In this document: positions 26,674 to 35,347 of the stretch, one piece after another
How the letters are laid out: each line of letters opens with the position of its first letter
How positions within the stretch are numbered: position 1 is the first letter of the stretch
From: Sinomonas atrocyanea
GTDB taxonomy: Bacteria; Actinomycetota; Actinomycetes; Actinomycetales; Micrococcaceae
NCBI RefSeq assembly: GCF_001577305.1
Contig: NZ_CP014518.1
Location: forward strand, 3,906,001 to 3,970,000
DNA: 64,000 bases
Direction: 5' to 3'
Notes under the pieces: model-generated
Told to the model about the DNA's origin: nothing
What the model saw: only the letters and a program-made list of their open reading frames with translations
The model's database searches: none
Translations under genes and position numbers: made by a program

Positions 26674-28416
26674 ATGGCGTACACCGTGATCATCGAGAAC
26701 GACGTCGAGACCCTGCTCAGCGACGGGACCGTGCTCCGCTCCACCGTCTACCGTCCTGCGGCCGAGGGCGAACGCTTCCCCGTGCTCATGACCCGCACCC
26801 CCTACGGGCGCGACCTGTCGGTCAACTCGGCCTACTTCAACCCCGCCACGGTCGCGGCGGAGGGCTTCGTGGTGGTCCTTCAGGACGTGCGCGGCAGGTT
26901 CGGCTCGGACGGCGAGTTCGCCCCGGGCGAGCAGGAGGCGGACGACGGCGCCGAGGCCGTCGCGTGGGCAGCGCGCCTGCCGTACTCCTCGGGCAGGGTG
27001 GGGATGTGGGGCCGCTCGTACTTCGCCGAGTCCCAGTGGCGGGCCGCCCGCAGGGCGCCCCAGGGCCTCGCCGCCCTGGCCCCGGGCGTGTGCGCCGCGG
27101 GCAACGCGGACAACGGGGCGCTCTTCCGCGGCGGCGCGGTCGAGCTCGGATCCCGCCTGAGCTGGGGCCACGGCTCGATCTCGCTCGAGACGATCCGCCG
27201 CGAGTTCGCCTCCGACCCCGCACGCCTGGAGCGCGAGCTCGAGGCGTGGCGGGAGCTGGACGCCGCGTTCGCGGACGGCTCGGCGTACGGCACCCTGCCG
27301 CTGAACGACCTCAAGTCCCGCGCGTGCACCTTCATGCAGTCCGCCATCATCCCCTCCGCCGGCGCGGACCCCGGCGCCGAGGCGTCGGAGGCGTGGGACT
27401 GGCCGGCCTCCGAGCCGGTGCCGCTCGCCACCCTCCACCTCGGCGGCTGGTTCGACATCTTCCTGCCGAACACCCTCGACCAGTACCGCCGCCAGCTCGA
27501 GGCCTCCCGGCGCGACCCCGCGGTGCCCCGCCCCCGCCTGATCCTCGGCCCCTGGAGCCACGCGAGCTTCACCGGCCTCTTCCCTGACGCCGCGTTCCCG
27601 GGCGGCTCGGCGGCCGCCCTCGGCCCCTACGGAGACCTCTCCTCGGTCCACGCCCAGTGGTTCCGGCACATCCTCGCGGACGGCCCCGAGCCCGCGGCGC
27701 CGCCCGTGCTCGTCTATGTCCTCGGCGAGAACCGGTGGCGCGGCTTCGACGAGCTGCCCGCACCCACGGGCCGCCGCGAGCTCTTCCTCGGCGCCGGCGG
27801 GACCCTCGCCGGCCGCCCGGGCGAGGACGCGGCAGTGGCCTATGACTACGACCCGCTCGACCCCGTCCCGTCCACCGGCGGCGCCACGATGCACCTCGGC
27901 GCCGACTTCCCCGGGCCCGCGGAGCAGTCGCGCGTCGAGGCCCGCGCGGACGTCCTCACCTTCACCACCGAGCCCCTCGCGGAGCCGCTCACCGTCTTCG
28001 GCGAGGTGACGGCGCGACTGTTCGCGTCGTCGTCGGCCGTCGACACCGACTTCGTGGTGCGGCTGTGCCGGGTCACCCCGGACGGGCGCTCGCTGGCCCT
28101 CGCGGACGGGATCGTGCGCGCGTCGTGGCGGGACGCGTGCGCGGACGGCGGCGCCTTCCGCGCGGGGGTGCCGCGGCGTCCCCTCACGCCGGGGGCGGTC
28201 GAGGAGTTCGCGGTGAGCCTGTGGAGCACGGCGTGCACGTTCGCGGCGGGCGAGCGGATCCGGGTGCAGGTCACCTCGAGCTGCCACCCCCGCTGGGACA
28301 GGAACCTCAACACGGGGGCGAGGGCCTCTGGCTCCTCGGACACGGTGGTGGCCCACCAGCGGGTGCATCTGGGCGACGGCACGCCGAGCCGGATCACCTT
28401 CGGGGTCCTCGGCTGA
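26674..28416 (+). CDS. CocE/NonD-family (X-Pro dipeptidyl-peptidase-like) hydrolase
   Basis: 580-residue alpha/beta hydrolase of the S15/CocE type. N-terminal half: VLMTRTPYGRD, GFVVVLQDVRGRFGSDGEF (oxyanion region), then the nucleophile elbow GMWGRSYFAESQW with Ser in G-R-S-Y. The catalytic His is expected in ILGPWSHASF (about residue 297). The C-terminal jelly-roll domain is typical (LTVFGEVTARLFASSSAVDTDFVVRLCRVTPDGRSLALADGIVRA). These enzymes cleave esters, amides or prolyl peptides. It overlaps nothing but is 3 bp from the transporter gene, so its substrate or product is probably what the transporter carries (inference). Confidence 0.9.
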   Translation: MAYTVIIENDVETLLSDGTVLRSTVYRPAAEGERFPVLMTRTPYGRDLSVNSAYFNPATVAAEGFVVVLQDVRGRFGSDGEFAPGEQEADDGAEAVAWAARLPYSSGRVGMWGRSYFAESQWRAARRAPQGLAALAPGVCAAGNADNGALFRGGAVELGSRLSWGHGSISLETIRREFASDPARLERELEAWRELDAAFADGSAYGTLPLNDLKSRACTFMQSAIIPSAGADPGAEASEAWDWPASEPVPLATLHLGGWFDIFLPNTLDQYRRQLEASRRDPAVPRPRLILGPWSHASFTGLFPDAAFPGGSAAALGPYGDLSSVHAQWFRHILADGPEPAAPPVLVYVLGENRWRGFDELPAPTGRRELFLGAGGTLAGRPGEDAAVAYDYDPLDPVPSTGGATMHLGADFPGPAEQSRVEARADVLTFTTEPLAEPLTVFGEVTARLFASSSAVDTDFVVRLCRVTPDGRSLALADGIVRASWRDACADGGAFRAGVPRRPLTPGAVEEFAVSLWSTACTFAAGERIRVQVTSSCHPRWDRNLNTGARASGSSDTVVAHQRVHLGDGTPSRITFGVLG

Positions 28417-28435
28417 GCCGGGTACTGTCCCAGCC

Positions 28436-28906
28436 ATGACGCAGATGCCGCAGCCGCCCGCCCTGGAGTACGCCGGGACCCTCTCGGTCCTCATCGGCGA
28501 CCCGATCGACGTGGGCCCCACGCCGGAGGGCCACCGCAGGATCATCCCCATCACCGGGGGCACCGTGTCCGGGCCGCGCCTGAACGGGCGCGTGCTCCCG
28601 GGCGGCGCGGACTTCCAGATCCTCCACACCCCGGAGCTCTCCCAGCTCGACGCGCGCTACGCGGTCCAGACCGAGGACGGCGCGGTCGTCTCGGTGGACA
28701 ACGCCGCGATCCGGTCCGGGTCCGCCGAGGCGCTGGGCCGGATCGCGCGCGGCGAGCCGGTGGACCCCGCGGAGATCTACTTCCGCTGCGCGCCGCGGCT
28801 GCGGTCCTCGGCGCCGCGCTGGGACTGGGTGAACCGCACCCTGTTCGTGGGAACCGGGGAGCGGTACCCGGACCGCGTCGTCGTGCACGTCTTCGCGGTG
28901 GGCTGA
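28436..28906 (+). CDS. DUF3237 domain protein
   Basis: 156 residues of the DUF3237 family: LEYAGTLSVLIGDPIDVGPTPEGHRRIIPITGGTVSGPRLNGRVLPGGADFQ is the family's N-terminal beta region. It is followed by LDARYAVQTEDGAVVSVDNAAIR and YFRCAPRLRSSAPRWDWVNRTLFVGTG. The fold is a small beta-barrel of unknown chemistry, commonly encoded next to catabolic enzymes. Here it lies 19 bp after the CocE-type gene on the same strand, so transporter, hydrolase and DUF3237 probably act in one pathway under the PaaX-like regulator. Confidence 0.87.
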   Translation: MTQMPQPPALEYAGTLSVLIGDPIDVGPTPEGHRRIIPITGGTVSGPRLNGRVLPGGADFQILHTPELSQLDARYAVQTEDGAVVSVDNAAIRSGSAEALGRIARGEPVDPAEIYFRCAPRLRSSAPRWDWVNRTLFVGTGERYPDRVVVHVFAVG

Positions 28907-28968
28907 GATCCGGCGCGCGGGGCGAGCCGCGCCCTTGCCCTGCCGCCGCGCGCGCATAGGGTGTAGCC

Positions 28969-31154
28969 ATGGCGGATGCAGTGGGGCTCCTGCGCGAGCT
29001 GGCCGAACAGCACCAGGTGGCGACCTCCTACGCGGGGTGGGACGGCACCCGGCAGGAGGTCTCAGCGGAGACGCTGAGGTCCGTGCTCGGCGCCCTCGGG
29101 GTGCCGACCGACTCGGCGGAGGCGATGCGCGCGGCCCTCGCGGAGGCGGAGACCGGGCCCTGGCGCCGGCTGCTGCCGCCCGTCGCGGTGGTCCGCCAGG
29201 GCGCGGGCGCCACCGTCGATGCCCACGTCCCGCACGGCACCGCCCTCACGCTCTGGGTCACGGCCGAGGACGGCACGGAGTACGCGGCCGAGCAGGCTGA
29301 GAACTGGGTCGAGCCGCGCAGGGTCGACGGCGTCCTGATGGGGCGGGCGTCCTTCCTCCTGCCGCCGGACCTCCCCTCGGGTGGCACACCCTGCACGCCC
29401 GCAACGAGGACCGCAGCGCCGAGGCGGTGCTCGTGGTCACCCCGGACCGCCTCGCCACCACGGGCCGGCTCTCGGACCGCCAGCGATGGGGGCTCATGGC
29501 GCAGCTCTACTCCGTGCGGTCCCGGCGTTCGTGGGGCATCGGCGACTTCGCCGACCTCGCCGACCTCGCGGCCCTCGGCGCCGGAGAGGGCGCGAGCTTC
29601 GTGCTCGTCAACCCCCTGCACGCCTCCGGGCCGGTGCCTCCCCTGGAGGATTCCCCCTACCTGCCCTCGACGCGGCGCTTCGTGAACCCGCTCTACCTGC
29701 GCATCGAGGACATCCCCGAGTACGGCTACCTTCCCGCCGAGGACCGCGCCCGCATCGAGGAGCTCGCCCGCGGCCGCCGGTCCGCCAACAGTTCCGCGGC
29801 GCTGCTCGACCGGGACGCCTCCTACGCCGCAAAGCTCGCCGCGCTGGACCTCGTGTGGCGCGTGCCGCGGAGCCCGGCCCGCGAGCAGGCCTACGCGCGG
29901 TTCTGCGCCGGGGCGGGGCAGGGGCTGGCGGACTTCGCGCTGTGGTCCGCGCTCACCGAGCGCGCCGCCTCCTCCGCGGCAGAGGCTTCGGCGGCCGACG
30001 GCGCGTCCCCGGCTCCGGAGCTCCCGGCACCTGCGGAGGCCGGCCGCCTGCGCGAGGAGCACGTCGAGCGGATCGACTTCTACCGCTGGCTCCAGTGGGT
30101 CTGCGACGAGCAGCTCGAGGCCGCGCAGCGCACCGCGCTGGCCGGGGGCATGGAGATCGGGCTGCTCCACGACCTCGCCGTGGGCGTGCGCCCGGACGGC
30201 GCCGACGCGTGGACCCTCTCCGAGGTCCTCGCCGCCGGCGTCTCGGTGGGCGCGCCGCCGGACATGTTCAACCAGCAGGGGCAGAACTGGAGCCAGCCGC
30301 CCTGGCACCCCACCCGCCTCGCCGAGTCCGGCTACGCGGCGTACCGCGACATGCTCCGCACCATCCTCCGGCACGCCGGCGGCATCCGCGTGGACCACAT
30401 CCTGGGCCTGTTCCGGCTCTGGTGGATCCCGGAGGGCTCCTCCTCGCCCGCGGAGGGCACGTACGTGCACTACGACCACGAAGCCCTCGTGGGCATCCTC
30501 GCGCTCGAGGCCCAGCGGGCGGGCGCGATCGTGATCGGCGAGGACCTCGGCACCTTCGAGCCCTGGGTGCGGGACTACCTCGCCGAGCGGGGCGTCTTCG
30601 GCACCTCGATCCTCTGGTTCGAGTACGACGACGCCGGCGCTCCCCTCGCGCCCGAGAAGTACCGGCAGGGGTGCCTCACCAGCGTCAATACCCATGACCT
30701 CCCGCCCACGGCGGGCTATCTCGCGGGCGAGCACGTGCGGCTGCGGGAGTCCCTCGGCCTGCTCGAGCGCCCCGTCGAGGAGGAGCTCGAGGCAGCCCGC
30801 GCGGAGATCTCCGGCGTCCTGGACCTCGCCCGCGAGCGCGGGCTCCTCCCGGCCTCCCCCGCGGACGGGGCCGAGGGCGGCGCGGACGAGCAGCGCGTCA
30901 TCGAGGCCCTCTACGAGCTCACGGCCCTGGCCCCCTCGAGCCTGCTCGGCATCGCCCTCGTCGACGCCGTCGGGGACCGCCGCACCCAGAACCAGCCCGG
31001 CACGCACCGCGAATACCCCAATTGGCGCATCCCGCTCACGGGGCCGGACGGGGCCGCGGTCCTGCTCGAGGACCTGCCCGCCACCGCACGGTTCGCCTCC
31101 CTCCTCGCCGCGATGCGCGAGGCGGTGGACGGCACCGACCGGGCCGGAGGATGA
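28969..31154 (+). CDS. malQ: 4-alpha-glucanotransferase, with one frameshift
   Basis: GH77 amylomaltase, about 728 residues when one base is restored. The N-terminal part (MADAVGLLRELAEQHQVATSY...LLPPDLPSG) ends at 29381. The continuation WHTLHARNEDRSAEAVLVVTPDRL lies one frame away and runs to the stop at 31154. Adding one G to the GGG at 29379-29381 joins them exactly. The catalytic half has SRRSWGIGDFADLADL, SPYLPSTRRFVNPLYL, GIRVDHILGLFRLWWIP (nucleophile Asp region), IGEDLGTFEPWVRDYL (acid/base Glu) and SVNTHDLPPTAGYL. It transfers maltodextrin chains in maltose/glycogen metabolism. The sugar porter follows. As written the protein would be truncated. Confidence 0.9.
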
Positions 31155-31296
31155 TGAGCATCACGGCTGCGGCCGGCTGAGTCGGCGCGTCGGCTTTGGG
31201 AAGATCGCCCGGCCGGTGCCAGACTAGGCGGGCGCTCGCGGGGCCCACCGGCGCCGGGGGCCGATTCTCCCAACCGACGCACGAGCAGGAGCCACC

Positions 31297-32772
31297 GTGG
31301 CGAACAATCCAGCCAGAACCCCGGGCGACACCCAGCCCCCGCAGAGGAAGTCAGCGGCCAAAGTCGCCGGCCTGGCCGTCGCGGCGGCAGTGGGCGGCTT
31401 CCTCTTCGGATTCGACTCCTCCGTGGTCAACGGAGCGGTCGACTCGATCCAGGCCGCATTCGGCCTCTCGCACGCGGTGACCGGGCTCGCCGTCGCGATC
31501 GCGCTCATCGGGTGCGCCATCGGCGCGTGGCTCGCCGGCAGCCTCGCCGACCGCTACGGCCGCATCCCGGCGATGAAGCTCGGCGCGCTGCTGTTCCTCG
31601 TGAGCGCGATCGGCGCCGGGTTCGCCGTGGGCCTCTGGGACCTCATCCTGTGGCGGCTCGTCGGCGGGCTGGGGATCGGCCTCGCCTCCGTCGTGGCCCC
31701 GGCCTACATCGCCGAGATCTCCCCGCGCCGTGTCCGCGGGCGCCTCGCGTCCTTCCAGCAGCTCGCCATCACCCTCGGCATCTTCGCCGCCCTCCTCAGC
31801 GACGCGGCACTGGCCTCATTCGCCGGCGGCGCGAGCCACGCGCTCTTCTTCGGCGTCGAGGCGTGGCGCTGGATGTTCATCGCCGGCGCCATCCCCGCGG
31901 CCGTGTACGGGTGGATCGCCTTCACCCTCCCCGAGTCCCCCCGCTTCCTCGTCCTCAAGGGGGACGAGGCCGGCGCCCGGCGCGTCTTCGAGACCACGGC
32001 GCCCTTCGAGAGCATCGACCGGGCCCTGAAGGAGATCCACGAGGCGATCGAGGCGGACAAGCTCTCCGAGCGCAAGGGCGCGCTGCGCGGCACCGCCTTC
32101 GGCCTCAAGCCCGTCCTGTGGATCGGCATCGCCCTGTCCGTGTTCCAGCAGTTCGTGGGCATCAACGTGATCTTCTACTACTCGACCACGCTGTGGAAGT
32201 CGGTCGGCTTCGGCGAGGAGTTCTCGCTCCAGATCTCCGTGATCACCTCGGTGACCAACGTCCTCGTCACCCTCATCGCGATCGCCCTCGTCGACAGGGT
32301 GGGGCGCAAGCCGATCCTGCTCGTGGGGTCGGCCGGCATGGCCGTGTCCCTCGCCGCCATGGCCGTGGCGTTCTCGACGGCGACCCTCGTCAACGGCGAG
32401 CCGTCCCTCAGCGGTGTGTGGGGGCCGATCGCGCTCGTCGCGGCGAACGTCTTCGTGGTGTGCTTCGGCGCCTCGTGGGGTCCGGTGGTGTGGGTCCTGC
32501 TCGGCGAGATCTTCCCGCCGTCCATCCGCGCCCGCGGACTGGGCATCGCGGCGGCGGCCCAGTGGATCGCGAACTTCCTGATCACGGTCTCGTTCCCGCC
32601 GATGGCGGCCTGGTCGCTGACCCTCACGTACGGGATGTACGCCGCGTTCGCGGCGCTCTCGTTCGTGTTCGTGCTCGCGAAGGTCCCGGAGACCAACGGG
32701 ATGTCCCTCGAGCAGGCCGAGACGCTGTTCGTCCGCCCCGCCAAGGGCGCCCCGAAGGGGGCCCAGCACTAG
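31297..32772 (+). CDS. Sugar porter family MFS transporter
   Basis: 491 residues from GTG at 31297 with AGGAGCCACC upstream. Sugar-porter signatures: GGFLFGFDSSVVNGAVDSIQ in TM1, GSLADRYGRIPAMKLG, RLVGGLGIGLASVVAPAYIAEISPRRVRGRLASFQQ, LPESPRFLVLKG (PESPR), QQFVGINVIFYYSTTLWKSVGF in TM7, DRVGRKPILL and VPETNGMSLEQAE (PETKG-like). These place it with XylE/GalP/GLUT-type proton symporters for monosaccharides. It follows malQ by 142 bp on the same strand, suggesting glucose or related sugar uptake. A hairpin terminator follows at 32784-32824. Confidence 0.93.
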   Translation: MANNPARTPGDTQPPQRKSAAKVAGLAVAAAVGGFLFGFDSSVVNGAVDSIQAAFGLSHAVTGLAVAIALIGCAIGAWLAGSLADRYGRIPAMKLGALLFLVSAIGAGFAVGLWDLILWRLVGGLGIGLASVVAPAYIAEISPRRVRGRLASFQQLAITLGIFAALLSDAALASFAGGASHALFFGVEAWRWMFIAGAIPAAVYGWIAFTLPESPRFLVLKGDEAGARRVFETTAPFESIDRALKEIHEAIEADKLSERKGALRGTAFGLKPVLWIGIALSVFQQFVGINVIFYYSTTLWKSVGFGEEFSLQISVITSVTNVLVTLIAIALVDRVGRKPILLVGSAGMAVSLAAMAVAFSTATLVNGEPSLSGVWGPIALVAANVFVVCFGASWGPVVWVLLGEIFPPSIRARGLGIAAAAQWIANFLITVSFPPMAAWSLTLTYGMYAAFAALSFVFVLAKVPETNGMSLEQAETLFVRPAKGAPKGAQH

Positions 32773-32783
32773 GGGACGGACCC

Positions 32784-32824
32784 GCGGGGGCGGCCACCCG
32801 GCGTCGTGCGCCGGCCACCCCCGC
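32784..32824. terminator. Hairpin between sugar porter and convergent small gene
   Basis: Arms GCGGGGGCGGCC and GGCCACCCCCGC (one mismatch), with an inner GGCG/CGCC pairing around TCGTG. It lies between convergent genes and shares the GGCGTCGTGCG motif with other intergenic hairpins. Confidence 0.6.
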
Positions 32825-32843
32825 CCGGCCCGTCAGGCGCCGA

Positions 32844-33062
32844 TCAGGCGCAGCGCTGCTGCGTGATGCCGAAGGGGACGCTCTCGTCGAGGGCGACCCG
32901 GTACTCCCCCGCCGCCTCGCGGGTAACGAGGATGCCGCAGCAGGGGTGGGCGACCGCGTGCTGCTGGAGGGTGCCGATGGCGCTGCTGAGCGCGGAGTCG
33001 AGCTCGCGTGCGGAGTCGACGTGGACGGTCAGCGACCGGTGGGCGTGATTGCCGTGGAACAT
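32844..33062 (-). CDS. Small conserved-looking hypothetical protein
   Basis: 72 residues; ATG at 33062 has CCAGGAGATCCC upstream, a good ribosome-binding site. The sequence (MFHGNHAHRSLTVHVDSAR...HAVAHPCCGILVTREAAGEYRVALDESVPFGITQQRCA) shows an alpha/beta pattern with a CC pair and three His near the N-terminus. I recognise no family. Codon use is normal for the window, and the ribosome site supports a real gene. It is convergent with the sugar porter and divergent from the amino-acid permease. Confidence 0.6.
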   Translation of the reverse strand: MFHGNHAHRSLTVHVDSARELDSALSSAIGTLQQHAVAHPCCGILVTREAAGEYRVALDESVPFGITQQRCA

Positions 33063-33156
33063 GGGATCTCCTGGCCAAAGGGTGGAACGAGAGGATCTTA
33101 GAGCGATCCGGTTTGACTGGACAAAACGGAGATTTTCTGCACCCGTGTCCGGTCAC

Positions 33157-33170
33157 GCGACATCTGTCGC
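33157..33170. promoter_or_regulatory. Palindrome upstream of the amino-acid permease (candidate PucR-type site)
   Basis: GCGACA-TC-TGTCGC, 122 bp upstream of the permease start. Almost the same motif (ACGACA-GC-TGTCGC) lies at 36600-36613 between pucR and ald, suggesting one regulator for both. Confidence 0.6.
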
Positions 33171-33291
33171 ACGTCTGCTGTGATCATCCAGACACTCTGT
33201 ATGGTCAGGACCACATCTGGTGCGCGGTAGGCTGGAAAGGCCCTGTTGCAGGGGTCACATTTGAAGCCATTACTGCGAAGGTCTGCGCATT

Positions 33292-34758
33292 ATGACAACG
33301 CCCAATCCGTCGAGGCACCCGTCGGGCTCAGCGTCGAGCCACTCCGTGGAGCCGCATCTCTCCCGCGGCCTCTCCAACCGCCACATCCAGCTCCTGGCCA
33401 TCGGCGGCGCCATCGGCACCGGCCTGTTCATGGGCTCCGGCAAGACGATCTCGGTCGCCGGCCCCTCGGTGATCTTCGTCTACATGATCATCGGCTTCAT
33501 GCTCTTCTTCGTCATGCGCGCCATGGGCGAGCTGCTGCTGAGCAACCTCAACTACAAGTCCTTCTCCGACTTCGCCGGGGACCTCCTCGGGCCGTGGGCC
33601 GGCTTCTTCACCGGCTGGACCTACTGGTTCTGCTGGGTCGTCACCGGAGTGGCCGACGTCGTCGCGATCGCCGGCTACGCCAACGAGCTCTGGCCCGGCA
33701 TCCCGCTGTGGATCCCCGGGATCGCCACGATCCTGATCCTGCTGGCCCTCAACCTGCCCACCGTGAAGGCCTTCGGCGAGGTCGAGTTCTGGTTCGCGCT
33801 CATCAAGATCGTCGCGATCCTGGCCCTCATCGTCACCGGCCTGTACATGATCTTCACCGGCTTCTCCTCCAACGCCGGCACCGCCTCCTTCGCGAACCTG
33901 TGGCAGTTCGGCGGGTTCTTCCCCAAGGAGTTCATGGGCTTCGTGGCGGGCTTCCAGATCGCCGTGTTCGCGTTCGTCGGAATCGAGCTGGTGGGCACCG
34001 CCGCCGCCGAGACCAAGAGCCCCGAGCACAACCTGCCCCGCGCCATCAACGCCATCCCCGTCCGCGTGGGCCTGTTCTACGTCGGCGCGCTCGTGATCCT
34101 CATGGCCGTCACCCCGTGGACGGAGTTCAAGGCCGGCCACTCGCCGTTCATCGGCATGTTCTCCCTCGCCGGGCTCGGTGCCGCGGCGACCCTGGTCAAC
34201 CTCGTGGTCCTCACCTCGGCCATGTCGAGCGCCAACTCCGGCATCTACTCGACCTCGCGCATGGTGTTCGGCCTCGCGGTCGAGGGCGACGCCCCGAAGG
34301 CCTTCGGCAAGCTCTCCTCGCGCAAGGTCCCGCAGAACGCGCTGTTCCTCTCGTGCGTGCTGCTGCTCTCCGGCGTAGTGCTGCTCTACTCGGGCAAGAG
34401 CATCGGCGCGGCCTTCGACATGGTCACGACCGTCTCCGCCGTGTGCTTCATGTTCGTGTGGTCGATCATCCTGGCCAGCTACCTCGTCTTCCTCAAGCGC
34501 CGCCCCGAGCTCCACGCGGCCTCGACGTACAAGATGCCCGGTGGCCGCGCGATGATCTGGGTCGTCTACGCCTTCTTCGCCTTCCTCGTCTGGGCGCTGA
34601 CCACCCAGCTGGACACGCTCATGGCCCTGCTCGTGACGCCCATCTGGTTCGTGGTCCTGTTCGCCGCCTGGCAGTTCGTGAAGAAGTCCCCGGTCCACCA
34701 GGCCCGGATCGCGAACCACCAGGAGACCCTGCGCGAAGAGGCCAGGGTCACGGCCTAA
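33292..34758 (+). CDS. Amino-acid permease (CycA/AnsP-like, APC superfamily)
   Basis: 488 residues, 12 membrane segments. The N-terminal consensus LSRGLSNRHIQLLAIGGAIGTGLFMGSGKTISVAGPS is diagnostic of the amino-acid transporter family with CycA, AnsP and GabP. Further features: MRAMGELLLSNLNYKSFSDFAGDLLGPWAGFFTGWTYWFCWV and FAFVGIELVGTAAAETKSPEHNLPRAIN. The best match in form is CycA (D-serine/D-alanine/glycine). Alanine dehydrogenase lies 2 kb away, and both upstream regions carry a related palindrome, so alanine uptake for catabolism is a reasonable inference. Starts ATG at 33292. Downstream are three intergenic repeat copies and a hairpin. Confidence 0.9.
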   Translation: MTTPNPSRHPSGSASSHSVEPHLSRGLSNRHIQLLAIGGAIGTGLFMGSGKTISVAGPSVIFVYMIIGFMLFFVMRAMGELLLSNLNYKSFSDFAGDLLGPWAGFFTGWTYWFCWVVTGVADVVAIAGYANELWPGIPLWIPGIATILILLALNLPTVKAFGEVEFWFALIKIVAILALIVTGLYMIFTGFSSNAGTASFANLWQFGGFFPKEFMGFVAGFQIAVFAFVGIELVGTAAAETKSPEHNLPRAINAIPVRVGLFYVGALVILMAVTPWTEFKAGHSPFIGMFSLAGLGAAATLVNLVVLTSAMSSANSGIYSTSRMVFGLAVEGDAPKAFGKLSSRKVPQNALFLSCVLLLSGVVLLYSGKSIGAAFDMVTTVSAVCFMFVWSIILASYLVFLKRRPELHAASTYKMPGGRAMIWVVYAFFAFLVWALTTQLDTLMALLVTPIWFVVLFAAWQFVKKSPVHQARIANHQETLREEARVTA

Positions 34759-34767
34759 CCCCCACCC

Positions 34768-34844
34768 CGTTTCGGGTACACATCTCGTCGCGTTATCACG
34801 CTTCCGGGTACGCATCTCGTCGCGGTTTCCCGGTTGCGGGTACG
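34768..34844. repeat. Dispersed intergenic repeat, three direct copies
   Basis: Two near-full copies of the core (34769-34793, with ACACATCTCG, and 34802-34824, with ACGCATCTCGTCGC) and a half copy GTTGCGGGTACGCAC at 34833-34847. Same family as 5560-5655 and 6723-6920. Here it is again directly downstream of a stop codon and next to a hairpin. Confidence 0.8.
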
Positions 34845-34892
34845 CACGACGGCGGGTGGCCGGCTCACGCGAGCCGGCCACCCGCCGTCGTG
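34845..34892. terminator. Strong hairpin after the permease gene
   Basis: Perfect 21-bp inverted repeat (34845-34865 and 34872-34892, arm beginning CACGACGGCGGGTGGCC) around loop CACGCG. It lies 87 bp past the permease stop and 35 bp before the next gene. Confidence 0.78.
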
Positions 34893-34926
34893 GTTAAGGC
34901 CGCCCGACCCCCGCTACGCTGGGCGC

Positions 34927-35301
34927 ATGAGCCGCTATGCCCCGCACACCACGCCCGCACTCGAGCCGGCCGAAGCGGAGGCGCTCGGCAGGGCGCTCGC
35001 GGCGAAGGACGTCTCGCTGTTCGTCGACGGGACCGCGCACCGGCTCACCGGCCCCGTGGACGAGGCGGTGCGCGACCTGCTCGCGCGGATGGCCCGCGGC
35101 GAGGCCGTCACGGTCAGCAGCGCGGAGGAGGTGCTGACCGTCGCCCAGGCCGCCGAGCTCGCGGGCATCAGCCACTCGTACGTGCGCAAGCTGACCGATG
35201 CGGGGACCTGGCCCGTGCAGTACCGAGGAACGCACCGGCGCATCCGCCGTGAGGACGTGCTCGCCTGGGTCTCGGCGCAGAAGAAGGGCGCAGGGATCTG
35301 A
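34927..35301 (+). CDS. Excisionase/MerR-like HTH DNA-binding protein (antitoxin-like)
   Basis: 124 residues. The C-terminal half is an excisionase-type helix-turn-helix: VLTVAQAAELAGISHSYVRKLTDAGTWPVQYRGTHRRIRREDVLAWV. The N-terminal half is acidic and Ala-rich (PAEAEALGRALAAKDVSLFVDG...DEAVRDLLARMARGEAVTV). This layout matches actinobacterial antitoxins that precede a PIN-domain toxin gene. Here no toxin follows: the next gene, pucR, is convergent and starts its 3' end 47 bp away. It may be a solitary antitoxin or an ordinary regulator. Start ATG at 34927. Confidence 0.8.
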   Translation: MSRYAPHTTPALEPAEAEALGRALAAKDVSLFVDGTAHRLTGPVDEAVRDLLARMARGEAVTVSSAEEVLTVAQAAELAGISHSYVRKLTDAGTWPVQYRGTHRRIRREDVLAWVSAQKKGAGI

Positions 35302-35347
35302 CCCCGCATCCCCCAAGACCTGACCCCGCGTCGGGAGGGGGGCCGCG

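Noticed and set aside
25258..28629. Long minus-strand open frame opposite the MHS and CocE genes
   Set aside because: Low-complexity translation in a shadow frame of two well-supported plus-strand genes.
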